This document shows, one piece after another, positions 1 through 9,343 of a stretch of DNA of 10,826 bases. Source of the DNA: Acidobacteriota bacterium (GTDB lineage: Bacteria; Acidobacteriota; Polarisedimenticolia; QHYA01). The DNA is taken from NCBI GenBank assembly GCA_003223995.1, contig QHYA01000071.1, positions 1-10,826 of the forward strand, in the 5' to 3' direction. Each line of letters begins with the position of its first letter. Within the stretch, counting starts at the first letter, position 1. The notes below the pieces were generated by a model. The model saw only the letters and a list, made by a program, of their open reading frames with translations, searched no databases and had not been told where the DNA came from. A program made the translations under genes and the position numbers.

Positions 1-472
1 TCCGCATCTGCTTGTCCGGGGGAAGGAACTGCAGCGTGCGCATGTTGTGAAGGCGGTCACCGAGCTTGACCAGGATGACCCGCAGGTCGTCCACCATTGC
101 CAGCACCATCTTGCGGAAGTTCTCGGCCTGTTTCTCTTCCTCGGTGGAGAAGACGATCTTCGAGATCTTCGTGACCCCCTCGACGATGTGCGCGACCTCC
201 GGTCCGAAGTAATCCTCGATCACCTCTATGGTCGTGAGCGTGTCCTCGACCACGTCGTGGAGGAGGCCGGTCGCCACCGACGGGATATCCAGGTTCATGT
301 CGGCGAGGATGTAGGCGACTTCGAGAGGGTGCACGAGGTAGGGCTCGCCGGAGGAGCGCACCTGGCCCCGGTGCTCCATGGCCGAGAAGATGTACGCCCT
401 CCTGAGAAGGTCGAGATCCCCTTCAGGATGGGAACGCTCGGCCCGCTCCAGGATGTCTTCGAAACGGATCAT
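1..472 (-). CDS. RelA/SpoT-type bifunctional (p)ppGpp synthetase/hydrolase, N-terminal part (runs off the left edge)
   Basis: Only the first 157 residues lie in the window. They form the HD-type (p)ppGpp hydrolase domain of the long RelA/SpoT (Rel) family, which makes and degrades the stringent-response alarmone in the cytoplasm. Visible hydrolase residues include H48 (in VHPLEVA), the H72-D73 pair with E76-D77 (LLHDVVEDT), the GVTKISK stretch at 99-105, and D139/N143 (GDRLHNMRTL). All sit at family spacing, so the hydrolase half looks intact. Synthetase, TGS and ACT domains would lie beyond the edge, so SpoT, RelA and Rel cannot be told apart. The ATG at 472 is preferred because MIRFEDILERA matches the usual family start and a GGAG lies 9 nt upstream. 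A TTG 19 codons further upstream is possible but adds non-conserved sequence. The gene lies 230 nt downstream of secF on the same strand and may have its own promoter. Confidence 0.93.
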   Translation of the reverse strand, partial: MIRFEDILERAERSHPEGDLDLLRRAYIFSAMEHRGQVRSSGEPYLVHPLEVAYILADMNLDIPSVATGLLHDVVEDTLTTIEVIEDYFGPEVAHIVEGVTKISKIVFSTEEEKQAENFRKMVLAMVDDLRVILVKLGDRLHNMRTLQFLPPDKQMR

Positions 473-604
473 GTGCCCCGTCTCCGGATGGGCGAGTGTG
501 CCTTCTGCGATCGACAGTATCTGGCCCAATCGTCACACCTTCTCCATCCGCTTTCGGAAAGGATCAGGATACATGGTATCCACAGGGTTTGCGCGCATCA
601 GTCG

Positions 605-623
605 CGGAGCGCAACGCGCTCCG
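605..623 (-). other. Perfect GC-rich stem-loop in the secF-relA/spoT spacer
   Basis: CGGAGCGC (605-612) and GCGCTCCG (616-623) form an 8-bp perfect inverted repeat around a 3-nt loop. No T-run follows on the minus strand, so it is not a classical intrinsic terminator. It could end secF read-through, or fold in the 5' leader of relA/spoT if the TATAAT at 667-672 is active. A second short inverted repeat (GGATAC/GTATCC, 567-581) and a CTTT/AAAG pair (551-561) follow in the same spacer. The rest of 473-702 holds no recognisable gene. Confidence 0.4.
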
Positions 624-666
624 TCGGCTGAATGGGCGCCACCTCGGAGATTCTCTCTCGGAAGGA

Positions 667-695
667 ATTATAGTGCGCGGTGAGAAGCGAAGGCT
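667..695 (-). promoter_or_regulatory. Candidate promoter for the relA/spoT gene
   Basis: On the minus strand a perfect TATAAT occupies 672-667, conspicuous in such GC-rich DNA, just past the secF stop codon at 703-705. The hexamer 17 nt upstream (695-690, AGCCTT) is a poor -35 match. If used, transcription would start near 660 and give a leader of about 190 nt. This is a consensus match only. Confidence 0.35.
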
Positions 696-702
696 ACCGC
701 CG

Positions 703-1947
703 CTACCGCCCCGGCCGGCTCGCGAGAGCCTTCCGGGCCTCGGCGCGGGAGGCCGCCGGACGGCTGGCGAGGGCCTTCTTGCGGGCGGCGAACAGCCACT
801 CCCAGAAGATGATCACCGGGCTGGCGATGTAGATAGACGAGTATGTCCCGACGATGATCCCGACGACGAGGACGAAGGCGAAGCCGTTGAGCGCCTCCCC
901 TCCGAACAGAAAGAGGGCCACGCATACGATCCAGGTCAGGAACGAGGTGATGATGGTCCGCGACAGCGTCTGGTTGATGGACAGGTTGATCGTCTTCGCA
1001 AGGTCCCCAGACCCCTTGAGCCGCAGGTTCTCGCGGATGCGATCGAAGACCACGATCGTGTCGTTCATGGAGTAGCCGACCAGCGTCAAGAAGGATGCGA
1101 CGACCGGCAGCGAGAACTCCTTCCGCGAGATGCAGTAGATGCCGAGCGTGATGATGACGTCGTGGATCGTTGCGAGGATCGCCCCGAGCCCCCACTGGAA
1201 GCGGAATCGGAACCAGATATAGACGAGCATCGCCAGCATCGACAGGATCACCGCCAGGAAGGCCTTGTGCCGCAGCTCGGGCGCCACGGAAGGGCCGACA
1301 TAGTTCTGCCCCCGGCTCGCCACGGGGCCGGTGAGGGCGATCTTCTTCAGCTGCTGGAAGGCGGGGTCGGTCATTCCCGGCGCACCGCGAAGCTCGTCCA
1401 CCGAGGAGAGCAGCCCCCGCGATTCCCGTCTCATCCTGATGATGTTCTCCGCCAGGGAGGCGGCTTCATCGGACTTGAGGCCGCCGGTCTGCTCGAGAGC
1501 GCCGGCGATGGTCCTCTGATCCGCGAGGTTCAGGTCCAGCCCGCTTGGCGGGCCGCCGCGGACGGCCTCCAGAACCTTGCGCGTCACGTCGCGGCCGACC
1601 GGCGCGCCCGCTCCGACCTCTGCGCCGGCGCCTCCCGCCTGACCCGGCCCCGCCGGATTCTCCTGCTCGGCGACACGGACGTAGAGCTCGTTCTCCTTGG
1701 GATCGCCGAGCGTGGTGACGGTCGGGTTCTTCAGCCCCGCCTTCTCGAGGGCCTGGCGGACCGCTCCGATGTCCGGCGGTTGGGCGAACTTCAGTTGCAG
1801 CTCGGTCCCGCCGGTGAAATCGATGCCGAGGTTGACCCCCAGGACGAAGAAGACGGCGAGGCCGATGACGTTGAGGACGAGAGATCCGACGATGAAGTAC
1901 CGCCGGATCCGCATGAAATCGTAGTTGGCGTTCGCGAACAGCCTCAT
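703..1947 (-). CDS. secF: Protein translocase subunit SecF, with enlarged periplasmic domain
   Basis: SecF pairs with SecD in the inner membrane and uses the proton gradient to help pull preproteins through SecYEG. In its 414 residues TM1 is at about 17-37, the signature GIDFTGGTEL at 41-50, VGPSVAPELRHKA at 217-229, TM2 at about 228-247, and GYSMNDTIVVFDRIREN at 291-307, with further helices to about 385. Family members are usually nearer 300-320 residues. The excess lies mainly at about 94-207: a Gly/Ala/Pro-rich linker, then LNLADQRT (139-146), ENIIRMRRES (167-176), SSVDELRGAPG (181-191) and QQLKKIAL (198-205), a layout resembling the helix-hairpin-helix repeats of ComEA and GspK. The basic C-terminal tail repeats KALASRP (391-397 and 406-412). 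The ATG overlaps the secD TGA by 4 nt (ATGA), implying translational coupling. Confidence 0.95.
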   Translation of the reverse strand: MRLFANANYDFMRIRRYFIVGSLVLNVIGLAVFFVLGVNLGIDFTGGTELQLKFAQPPDIGAVRQALEKAGLKNPTVTTLGDPKENELYVRVAEQENPAGPGQAGGAGAEVGAGAPVGRDVTRKVLEAVRGGPPSGLDLNLADQRTIAGALEQTGGLKSDEAASLAENIIRMRRESRGLLSSVDELRGAPGMTDPAFQQLKKIALTGPVASRGQNYVGPSVAPELRHKAFLAVILSMLAMLVYIWFRFRFQWGLGAILATIHDVIITLGIYCISRKEFSLPVVASFLTLVGYSMNDTIVVFDRIRENLRLKGSGDLAKTINLSINQTLSRTIITSFLTWIVCVALFLFGGEALNGFAFVLVVGIIVGTYSSIYIASPVIIFWEWLFAARKKALASRPAASRAEARKALASRPGR

Positions 1948-3437
1948 ATGCTCAGCTTCTCCACCCTGGGCCGGCCGCTCAGGATCAGATCATAGATGAA
2001 GCGGGAAACGAAGACGGCGGTGAAGACGCTGGCCAGAAGGCCGATGATGAGCGTCACGGCGAACCCTCTCACGGGGCCCGTGCCGTACATGAAGAGGAAG
2101 AAGGCCGAGGCCAGAGTCGTGACGTGGGTGTCGATGATGGTCACCAGGACCCGTCCGAATCCGGTATCGATTGCGGAACGCACGGTCTTGCCCAGGCTCA
2201 GCTCCTCACGGATCCTCTCGAAGATCAGGACGTTGGAGTCCACCGACATACCGACCGTGAGGATCAGCCCCGCGATTCCGGGAAGCGTGAGCGTGGCGTG
2301 CAGCCATGACATGGCGCCCAGAAGCAGCAGCACGTTGATGGCCAGCGCCAGGGTGGCGTTGACGCCGCTTCCTTTGTAGTAGAGCAGCATGAAGATCATC
2401 ACCGAGGCGAACCCGAGCAGGGCCGCTGCGACGCCGCTCCGGATGGAGTCCCGGCCCAGCGAAGGACCCACCGTCCTCTCCTCGACGATGTTGACACGGG
2501 CGGGGAGAGCCCCCGACCGGAGCTTCAGCGCCAGATCCTCGGCCTCCTCCTTCGTGAAGTTCCCCTCGATGTAGCCGGTCCCGTTGGGGATCACGCTCTT
2601 GATCACCGGCGCCGTGATCACCTTGCCGTCAAGAACGACCGCCATGATCTTGCCCACGTTCTGACGGGTGATCTGCTCGAAGCGTCGAGCCGCGTCGGGC
2701 GACAGCTCGAAATCGACTGCGAGCGCCCCGAAACGGTTCTGACCCGGCCGCGCCACGCGCAGGTCGGCCCCCGCGATCGCGGAGACCTTCTTCAGAGGCC
2801 ACCAGCGGGTCTCTTGCGAGCGCCCGGCCCGTCCGGTGGGTGGCTCCGGATAGGCTTCCGTGTCCTCGGGGAGCTGGCCCCCGAACATCGCGACCAGCCC
2901 TTCGCGTGTGGTCGGCGCGATGTACTGCCCCTCCGCCACGCCAGGCGGATAGGTCATCTCCTTCCATTCCAGCCGCGCCTGGGTCTGGATGATGTCCTTG
3001 ACCCGCGAAGGGTCCTCCACGCCGGGCAACTGCAGGACGATCCGGCTGGCGGCCCCCTGTCCGATCCCTCCCTGTTCCTGGATCGAGGGTTCGGTCACGC
3101 CGAACTGGTCGATGCGGTTGCGGATCGTCGTCTGGCACTGGTCGACGGCGGCTTTCTCGAGGAGCTTCGCCAGCCGCGGCGTCATGGTCACGATGAGCCG
3201 GCCCGGCGATGGTCTGCTGACGGCCCAATCGGAGCCGATCGTCTCGGAGGCGAGATTGTCCACCTCGGAGGACTTGTCGGGAGGGATCCCGCCCACGACC
3301 ACCGTCCGGTCTCCTTCGCGGTGGACGGATTCAAAGGAGATGCCCTTGTCCCGAAGTTTCTGGGTCCACAGGACCAGAAGAATGGACGCGCCGATGACCC
3401 CCCCGATGATCCCCGCTCTCCAGCCGAGCTTCCTCAT
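1944..3437 (-). CDS. secD: Protein translocase subunit SecD, lacking the N-terminal GLDLxGG segment
   Basis: SecD is the large partner of SecF in the SecDF-YajC complex that drives the late stage of Sec export. Its 497 residues show TM1 (about 8-24), the P1 motif TIRNRIDQFGVTEPSIQEQG (104-123), RIVLQLPGVEDP (132-143), VDFELSPDAARRF (241-253), and the six-helix RND-like core from GRDSIRSGV (328). The core includes GMSVDSNVLIFERIREEL (396-413), with the conserved membrane Asp at 400, and IDTHVTTL (435-442), where many SecD proteins have DAN. The start is well supported: an AGGA lies 5 nt upstream, 30 nt after the yajC stop. The oddity is that KLRDKGISFESV follows TM1 almost directly, so the hallmark GLDLxGG strand and roughly 30-40 residues after it are absent. 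This could be a real deletion or an assembly fault. secF overlaps it by 4 nt. Confidence 0.95.
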   Translation of the reverse strand: MRKLGWRAGIIGGVIGASILLVLWTQKLRDKGISFESVHREGDRTVVVGGIPPDKSSEVDNLASETIGSDWAVSRPSPGRLIVTMTPRLAKLLEKAAVDQCQTTIRNRIDQFGVTEPSIQEQGGIGQGAASRIVLQLPGVEDPSRVKDIIQTQARLEWKEMTYPPGVAEGQYIAPTTREGLVAMFGGQLPEDTEAYPEPPTGRAGRSQETRWWPLKKVSAIAGADLRVARPGQNRFGALAVDFELSPDAARRFEQITRQNVGKIMAVVLDGKVITAPVIKSVIPNGTGYIEGNFTKEEAEDLALKLRSGALPARVNIVEERTVGPSLGRDSIRSGVAAALLGFASVMIFMLLYYKGSGVNATLALAINVLLLLGAMSWLHATLTLPGIAGLILTVGMSVDSNVLIFERIREELSLGKTVRSAIDTGFGRVLVTIIDTHVTTLASAFFLFMYGTGPVRGFAVTLIIGLLASVFTAVFVSRFIYDLILSGRPRVEKLSI

Positions 3438-3467
3438 TCGATTCCTACCACGCCGCCCGGTGGCGGG

Positions 3468-3788
3468 TCAGGAGGCCTCTTCCGCCTGCTTGCTGGTGAT
3501 CGCGCTGCGGGCCACGTCCACCATCACGTTCTGCGCGATGCGCACTCGGATCACCTCGCCGGAAACACTCACGATGGTTCCATAGATCCCACCGCTGGTT
3601 ATGACCTTGTCCCCGGCCTTCAGGCTGTCGAGCATCTCCTGGAGCTTCTTCCGCTGCTTGCGCGCCGGGGCGAACAGCAGGAAGTAGAAGATCCCGAAAA
3701 TCAGCGCCAGGGGGAGGAGCTGGAACAAACCGTTCGGCAACCCCCAACCCCCAATTGGATCCGACGCGAGCAAGAGAGGCCAAGCCAT
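3468..3788 (-). CDS. yajC: Preprotein translocase subunit YajC
   Basis: This 106-residue protein is a single-span inner-membrane protein that joins SecDF as an accessory of the Sec holotranslocon. One hydrophobic helix (about 21-40, containing LFQLLPLALIFGIFYFLLF) is followed by the basic APARKQRKKLQEML (40-53) and a small soluble domain with LKAGDKVITSGGIYGTIVSV (56-75), the typical YajC signature. The length is normal for the family. The ATG at 3788 gives the conventional short N-terminus. The same frame stays open upstream into the sulfatase gene, but that extension (to about 4148) has no family character. The ribosome site is weak, with AGGG about 13 nt upstream. It is the first gene of yajC-secD-secF, and its stop is 30 nt before the secD ATG. 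Confidence 0.93.
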   Translation of the reverse strand: MAWPLLLASDPIGGWGLPNGLFQLLPLALIFGIFYFLLFAPARKQRKKLQEMLDSLKAGDKVITSGGIYGTIVSVSGEVIRVRIAQNVMVDVARSAITSKQAEEAS

Positions 3789-3841
3789 CGTGGCACGGGA
3801 TTCCCTGCGGGCATCTCTTGCCCGTGCGGAAGCGCGGAGGA

Positions 3842-3871
3842 ATCTTGCCAAAAGCGCAGCAGCGGCGTCAA
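3842..3871 (-). promoter_or_regulatory. Candidate promoter for yajC-secD-secF
   Basis: In the 184-nt spacer between the sulfatase-like gene and yajC, the minus strand carries TTGACG (3871-3866, 5 of 6 to the -35 consensus) and, after an 18-nt spacer, CAAGAT (3847-3842, a weak -10). The -35 hexamer overlaps a stem-loop (GCGGCG 3862-3867 / CGCCGC 3874-3879), so this stretch may instead serve as the terminator of the upstream gene. A further stem-loop, GGGCA/TGCCC (3809-3823), lies just before yajC. Confidence 0.3.
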
Positions 3872-3972
3872 GGCGCCGCCTCCGACGCTCCGATACTCTT
3901 GCTGTTTCCGCCGCCTTCGCTTCAGGCTCGCGGCGCAGCGTCTGTTGCGGACGGACCCGATCGCCGCAAACG

Positions 3973-5346
3973 TCACCGAGCATAACCGAGGGACTGAAGC
4001 TCCTCGATCGTCTCCGGATCCACGTGCGGCCGCGGAGAGCCGTCGGCCGCTTCGAGCCCCTTGTAAACCGCTCCCATCCAGACGGCGAGACTCCCCGAGA
4101 GGCTGGTCCCCGAGGAAGCGAGGGTTCTCGTCTCGCCGGGATCGGCATTCAGGTCGTACAAGCTTCGTTTTCCCTCACGCACGCGCACGATCTCCTTGGC
4201 CGCGCCATCGATCAGGCCGATCTCCAGCAGGCCCGAGCGGCGCGATGAATCCGGATGGCTGCGGGACATCACCGCTCCCCTGTGCGCCTCGTAGCGGGTG
4301 ACGCGGCCCCGCGGCGGCTCGCTTCCGTCCAACACGCCGCTCCAGTCGTAGCCTTCGAACGATCCGGGGGCGCGCAGATCGATCAGGCCGAGGATCGTCG
4401 GGGCGAGGTCGATGTTCAAAGCCGGAGCGTCGATCCTCCTCGGGCGGATCCGTCCCGCCCACAGCAGCGCCATCGGGATCCTCAACGCCTGCTCGAAGAG
4501 GTGCCTGCCGTGTCCCCAGTCGCCATGTTCCCCGAGACTCTCGCCATGGTCCGCGGCGAAGACGACCAGCGTCTCCGACTGAGGGGAATGTCTCGCAAGG
4601 CCGGCAAGCAGCCTGCCGATGTGGTGGTCGGCAAAGGCGATCTCGGTGTCATATCGGTCCGGCGCGCCGACGCTGGTCGCCTCCTCGAGACCGATCTGAC
4701 GGGCCTGCTCCTCGTGGAAGCGGTAGGGCGCATGGGGATCGACGTAGTGAAGCCAGAGGAGCAGCGGCTGCGCGCGGGGCGCGGCGAAGTATTCCTCGAT
4801 CCAGGCGAGGGCCCTCTCCGTCAGGTCCTCGGCGCTCGCCTCTCCTTTCAGAAGTCCGAGCCAGCGCTTGCGCGTGAAGACCCCCTCGTACGTGTCGAAG
4901 TGTTGCGCGAGCCCCGACAGCTTGTCCTTGAGCGTCCAGTTCCCGACGAAAGCCGCCGTGTGGTACCCCTTCGACCGCAGCAGCTTCGGCAGAGAGAGGA
5001 GGTTCGGTCGGAGGGGGAGGCCGTTGCGCGTGGCGCCGTGCTCGTGGGGATACATGGAGGTCAGGAGGGAGCAAAGCGCCGGATTTGTCAAAGGCTCGAC
5101 GGTCCGCGCCTGGATGAAGCAGGCCCCGCCCTGGAGCAACCGGTCGATGTTGGGCGTCGTCGGGCGGGAGTAGCCATATCCCGAACAATGGTCGGCTCTC
5201 AACGTATCGACCGTGATGAGAAAAATGTTGGGCAGATGGGGGTGGTTGGTTCCCGGCGGGGAGCGAAACCCGCTGTCCGGAGAGCCGAACGCTTCGCATT
5301 CGACCAATACCAGGAGGGCCAGGACGAGGACGACATGCCGCGGCAT
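3973..5346 (-). CDS. Exported sulfatase/alkaline-phosphatase-superfamily hydrolase with Thr at the catalytic position
   Basis: This 457-residue protein has the sulfatase fold layout: LITVDTLRADHCSGYGY (43-59, metal ligand D47), the active-site helix start EPLTNPALCSLLTSMYPHEHG (split at 84-96 and 97-104), LWLHYVDPHAPY (198-209), and VVFAADHGESLGEHG (261-275, metal ligands D266/H267). The C-terminus reads EELQSLGYAR, as in many bacterial sulfatase-like proteins. The sulfatase signature C/S-x-P-x-R is replaced by T87-N-P-A-L91, so formylglycine cannot form by the known route. A Thr nucleophile is used by phospho-transferring relatives such as LtaS and EptA, so a phosphodiester or phosphoryl substrate is possible. 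The ATG at 5346 has AGGAGA 8 nt upstream and begins a signal peptide (MPRH, then hydrophobic 5-16). An ATG 17 codons upstream lacks this support. The substrate is unknown. Confidence 0.88.
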   Translation of the reverse strand: MPRHVVLVLALLVLVECEAFGSPDSGFRSPPGTNHPHLPNIFLITVDTLRADHCSGYGYSRPTTPNIDRLLQGGACFIQARTVEPLTNPALCSLLTSMYPHEHGATRNGLPLRPNLLSLPKLLRSKGYHTAAFVGNWTLKDKLSGLAQHFDTYEGVFTRKRWLGLLKGEASAEDLTERALAWIEEYFAAPRAQPLLLWLHYVDPHAPYRFHEEQARQIGLEEATSVGAPDRYDTEIAFADHHIGRLLAGLARHSPQSETLVVFAADHGESLGEHGDWGHGRHLFEQALRIPMALLWAGRIRPRRIDAPALNIDLAPTILGLIDLRAPGSFEGYDWSGVLDGSEPPRGRVTRYEAHRGAVMSRSHPDSSRRSGLLEIGLIDGAAKEIVRVREGKRSLYDLNADPGETRTLASSGTSLSGSLAVWMGAVYKGLEAADGSPRPHVDPETIEELQSLGYAR

Positions 5347-5354
5347 CGAACCAT

Positions 5355-5360
5355 TCTCCT
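5355..5360 (-). promoter_or_regulatory. Ribosome binding site that fixes the sulfatase-like start
   Basis: AGGAGA on the minus strand sits 8 nt before the ATG at 5346. It favours this start, which exposes an N-terminal signal peptide, over the upstream in-frame ATG at 5397. Confidence 0.7.
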
Positions 5361-5463
5361 GAGCCGCATCCTGGGGAGAGGGTGTAAGAAGCGGCACGTT
5401 GCCGGCAGAGCCGCTATCCTATCACGCGGGGGAGGGAGGCGGAGAGGCACGTGCGGGAATTGC

Positions 5464-6276
5464 ATGAATGACCCCAGAGACGGTGCGGGAGCTCGCGGCT
5501 CGACGGTCGACCTCCTGCCGGAGTTCCGGCTCCTCGAGGCGGCCGGAGCGCGCGTGGCGGTCCACCGGCGTTTCGAGGCCGAATCGGGCGCGCGGCACGC
5601 CTTCTCGCTGAAAGGCCCCGGCGGCCGCAGCCCCGGCCTCGACGAGGCCCGTGTCGCGGCTCAGCTGGAGGATTGCGATCCGGCCGTCCTGAAGCAAGCT
5701 CACGGAGACGCCCTGGCGCTCCGCCGCCGGGAGCCCGGCGAAGGCAGCAGGCAGACGAGCCCCACGGCCGACGGCCAGACGACGCGCGAGGCCGCGATCG
5801 CCCTGGTGATCCAGAGCGCCGACTGTCTCCCCGTGCTCCTCGGCGATACCTGCTCGGCCGCCGTGGGCGCGGCTCACGCCGGCTGGCGCGGCACGGCTCT
5901 GAGCGTCGTCTCGAGGCTGGTCGAGAGGATGGCGATCGACCACGGCTGCGATCCCGCGCGGCTCGTCGCCCTTCTCGGCCCCGCGATCGGCCCTTGCTGC
6001 TACGAGGTCGGGGAGGATGTCGCGTCGATCTTTCGGAGGCGATTCCCGGCCCATCAGGGGTTTCTCCGGATGGCGGAGGAGGCAGGAGGAGGAAGGATGA
6101 GGCTGGACCTGACCGGGGCGAATGCGTTCCTGCTCTCGCGCTCGGGAGTGCCGGAGGGCCGCATCATTCGCAGCGGCCTCTGTACCGCCTGCCGGATGGA
6201 TCTGTTCCCTTCCTACCGGTTGCAGGGAAGAGAGGCCGGGCGGATGTATTCGCTGATCGCCCCTGCCAGGCGCTGA
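5464..6276 (+). CDS. pgeF: Peptidoglycan editing factor PgeF (YfiH/LACC1 'polyphenol oxidase' family)
   Basis: This 270-residue cytoplasmic metalloenzyme is the only plus-strand gene. In E. coli, PgeF (YfiH) removes wrongly incorporated L-Ser from UDP-MurNAc precursors; related LACC1-family proteins act on purine nucleosides, and the old 'polyphenol oxidase' label is doubtful. The three metal-binding residues are present: H80 (KQAHGD), C121 (SADCLPVLL) and H138 (AAHAGWRGT). The GPAIGPCCYEVG (172-183) and CTACRMDLFPSYR (240-252) signatures are also present. The length is normal, with a short extra N-terminal tail of about 15 residues. The ATG at 5464 has GGGA 5 nt upstream. The gene is divergent from the sulfatase-like gene (117-bp spacer, in which I see no convincing promoter pair) and convergent with the kinase gene. 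Confidence 0.95.
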   Translation: MNDPRDGAGARGSTVDLLPEFRLLEAAGARVAVHRRFEAESGARHAFSLKGPGGRSPGLDEARVAAQLEDCDPAVLKQAHGDALALRRREPGEGSRQTSPTADGQTTREAAIALVIQSADCLPVLLGDTCSAAVGAAHAGWRGTALSVVSRLVERMAIDHGCDPARLVALLGPAIGPCCYEVGEDVASIFRRRFPAHQGFLRMAEEAGGGRMRLDLTGANAFLLSRSGVPEGRIIRSGLCTACRMDLFPSYRLQGREAGRMYSLIAPARR

Positions 6277-6278
6277 CC

Positions 6279-6352
6279 GGCTCAGTGCTCCTTCCTGGAA
6301 ATACGGTGTCGCACCCGAATGCAACCGTATTTGCGGGATGGAGCACCTAGCC
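6279..6352. terminator. Long imperfect inverted repeat between convergent genes, probable bidirectional terminator
   Basis: The spacer between the pgeF stop (6276) and the kinase stop (6352-6354) is almost wholly one inverted repeat. The inner perfect arms are AAATACGGT (6299-6307) and ACCGTATTT (6324-6332). The outer arms are GTGCTCC (6285-6291) and GGAGCAC (6340-6346). GGCT/AGCC (6279-6282 / 6349-6352) form the base. The two 23-nt core arms pair with only two mismatches and one G-T wobble around a 16-nt loop. There is no separate T-run, but the inner stem ends in A/T on both strands, as expected of a bidirectional terminator. Confidence 0.6.
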
Positions 6353-7325
6353 TAGCCCGCTGCTTCCGCCTCCGCAGGTATCGTGAAGCGGAAGGTGCTC
6401 CCCTTCCCCGGCGTGCTGTCCACCACGATGCTCCCGCCATGAGCCTCCGCCGCCAGCTTGCAGAAGGCGAGGCCGAGGCCCCGGTCGGTTGTCAGCCCCT
6501 GCTTCTTGAGCTGGAGCTGTCCGAACTTCTGGAAAATCAGAGGCTGGTATTCCTCCGGGATTCCCTCCCCGGTGTCGCGGACCCACACTGCCAGATGCGC
6601 CCCCTCCGGATCCGCCCCCAGAGCGATCGTGCCGCCTGTGGGGGTGTGCTTGATGGCGTTGGAGAGCAGGTTGGCCACGATGCGGCCCACGAGGCTGCGA
6701 TCCGCCCTGGCGCGCGGCAGCGACTCCGGCCCCTGCCTCTGCAGGACGACGCCGCTTGCCCGCAGCAGGCCGTCCACCTCCGAGGAGCACTCGTCCAGCA
6801 CGCATCCTATCTCGAAACTCTCCAGACGTAGCGGCAGGCGGTTCTCCTCCATCCTCCCGACGTCGAGCATGTCGAGTATCATCCGCATCATCGAGCGGGA
6901 GGAGGCGAGGGCACGGGCGATCCGCTCGTGGTCGCGCTCAGCGCTCCCTCCTGGGCGCTGCAGGACGAGATCGAGGTTCCCCATGATCGCCGTGAGCGGG
7001 TTCTTGAGATCATGGACGATCATCTGGACCAGAGACTCCTTGAGCTGTTCCAGCCGCTTCAGCTCCTCGTTCTTGCTTTCCAGCTCCACTTTGGCCCGAG
7101 CCAGCTCATCGTGCAGCGCCTTGGCTCGCAGCAGAGAACGGGCCTTGGCCAGCAGCTCCACCCTGTTGACGGGCTTCGAGACGAAATCGTCGGCGCCCAC
7201 ATCGAGCCCTTCAACCTTGTCCTCGACCGAGTTCAGGGCGGTGACCATGATCACTGGAATGGGCCGGGTTCTCGCGTCGGCCTTCAGCCTGGCGCAGACC
7301 TCATGTCCTGAAACGTGGGGCATCA

Positions 7326-9341
<2,016 letters not shown>

Positions 9342-9343
9342 TT

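Noticed and set aside
496..1995. Long plus-strand open frame of 499 codons opposite secF
   Set aside because: It is antisense to a clear secF, the product is low-complexity and rich in Arg/Asp/Glu with no family look, and it is a by-product of high GC content.
3789..4148. N-terminal extension of yajC to 226 residues
   Set aside because: It overlaps the end of the sulfatase-like gene in another frame; the 106-residue product is the normal YajC length.
2814..4301. Long plus-strand open frame opposite secD, yajC and the sulfatase-like gene
   Set aside because: It crosses three recognised genes and their spacers on the other strand and shows no domain character.
4255..5463. Upstream extension of the pgeF frame to a start at 4255
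   Set aside because: The extension lies antisense to the sulfatase-like gene; PgeF homology begins near residue 20 after the ATG at 5464, which has its own ribosome site.
5347..5463. Divergent promoter pair between the sulfatase-like gene and pgeF
   Set aside because: A TTGCCG (5399-5404) and TATCCT (5415-5420) are present, but their 10-nt spacing is far too short, and no better pair was seen.
5422..6324. Minus-strand open frame of 300 codons opposite pgeF
   Set aside because: It is antisense to a complete PgeF with all metal ligands, and its product has no recognisable features.
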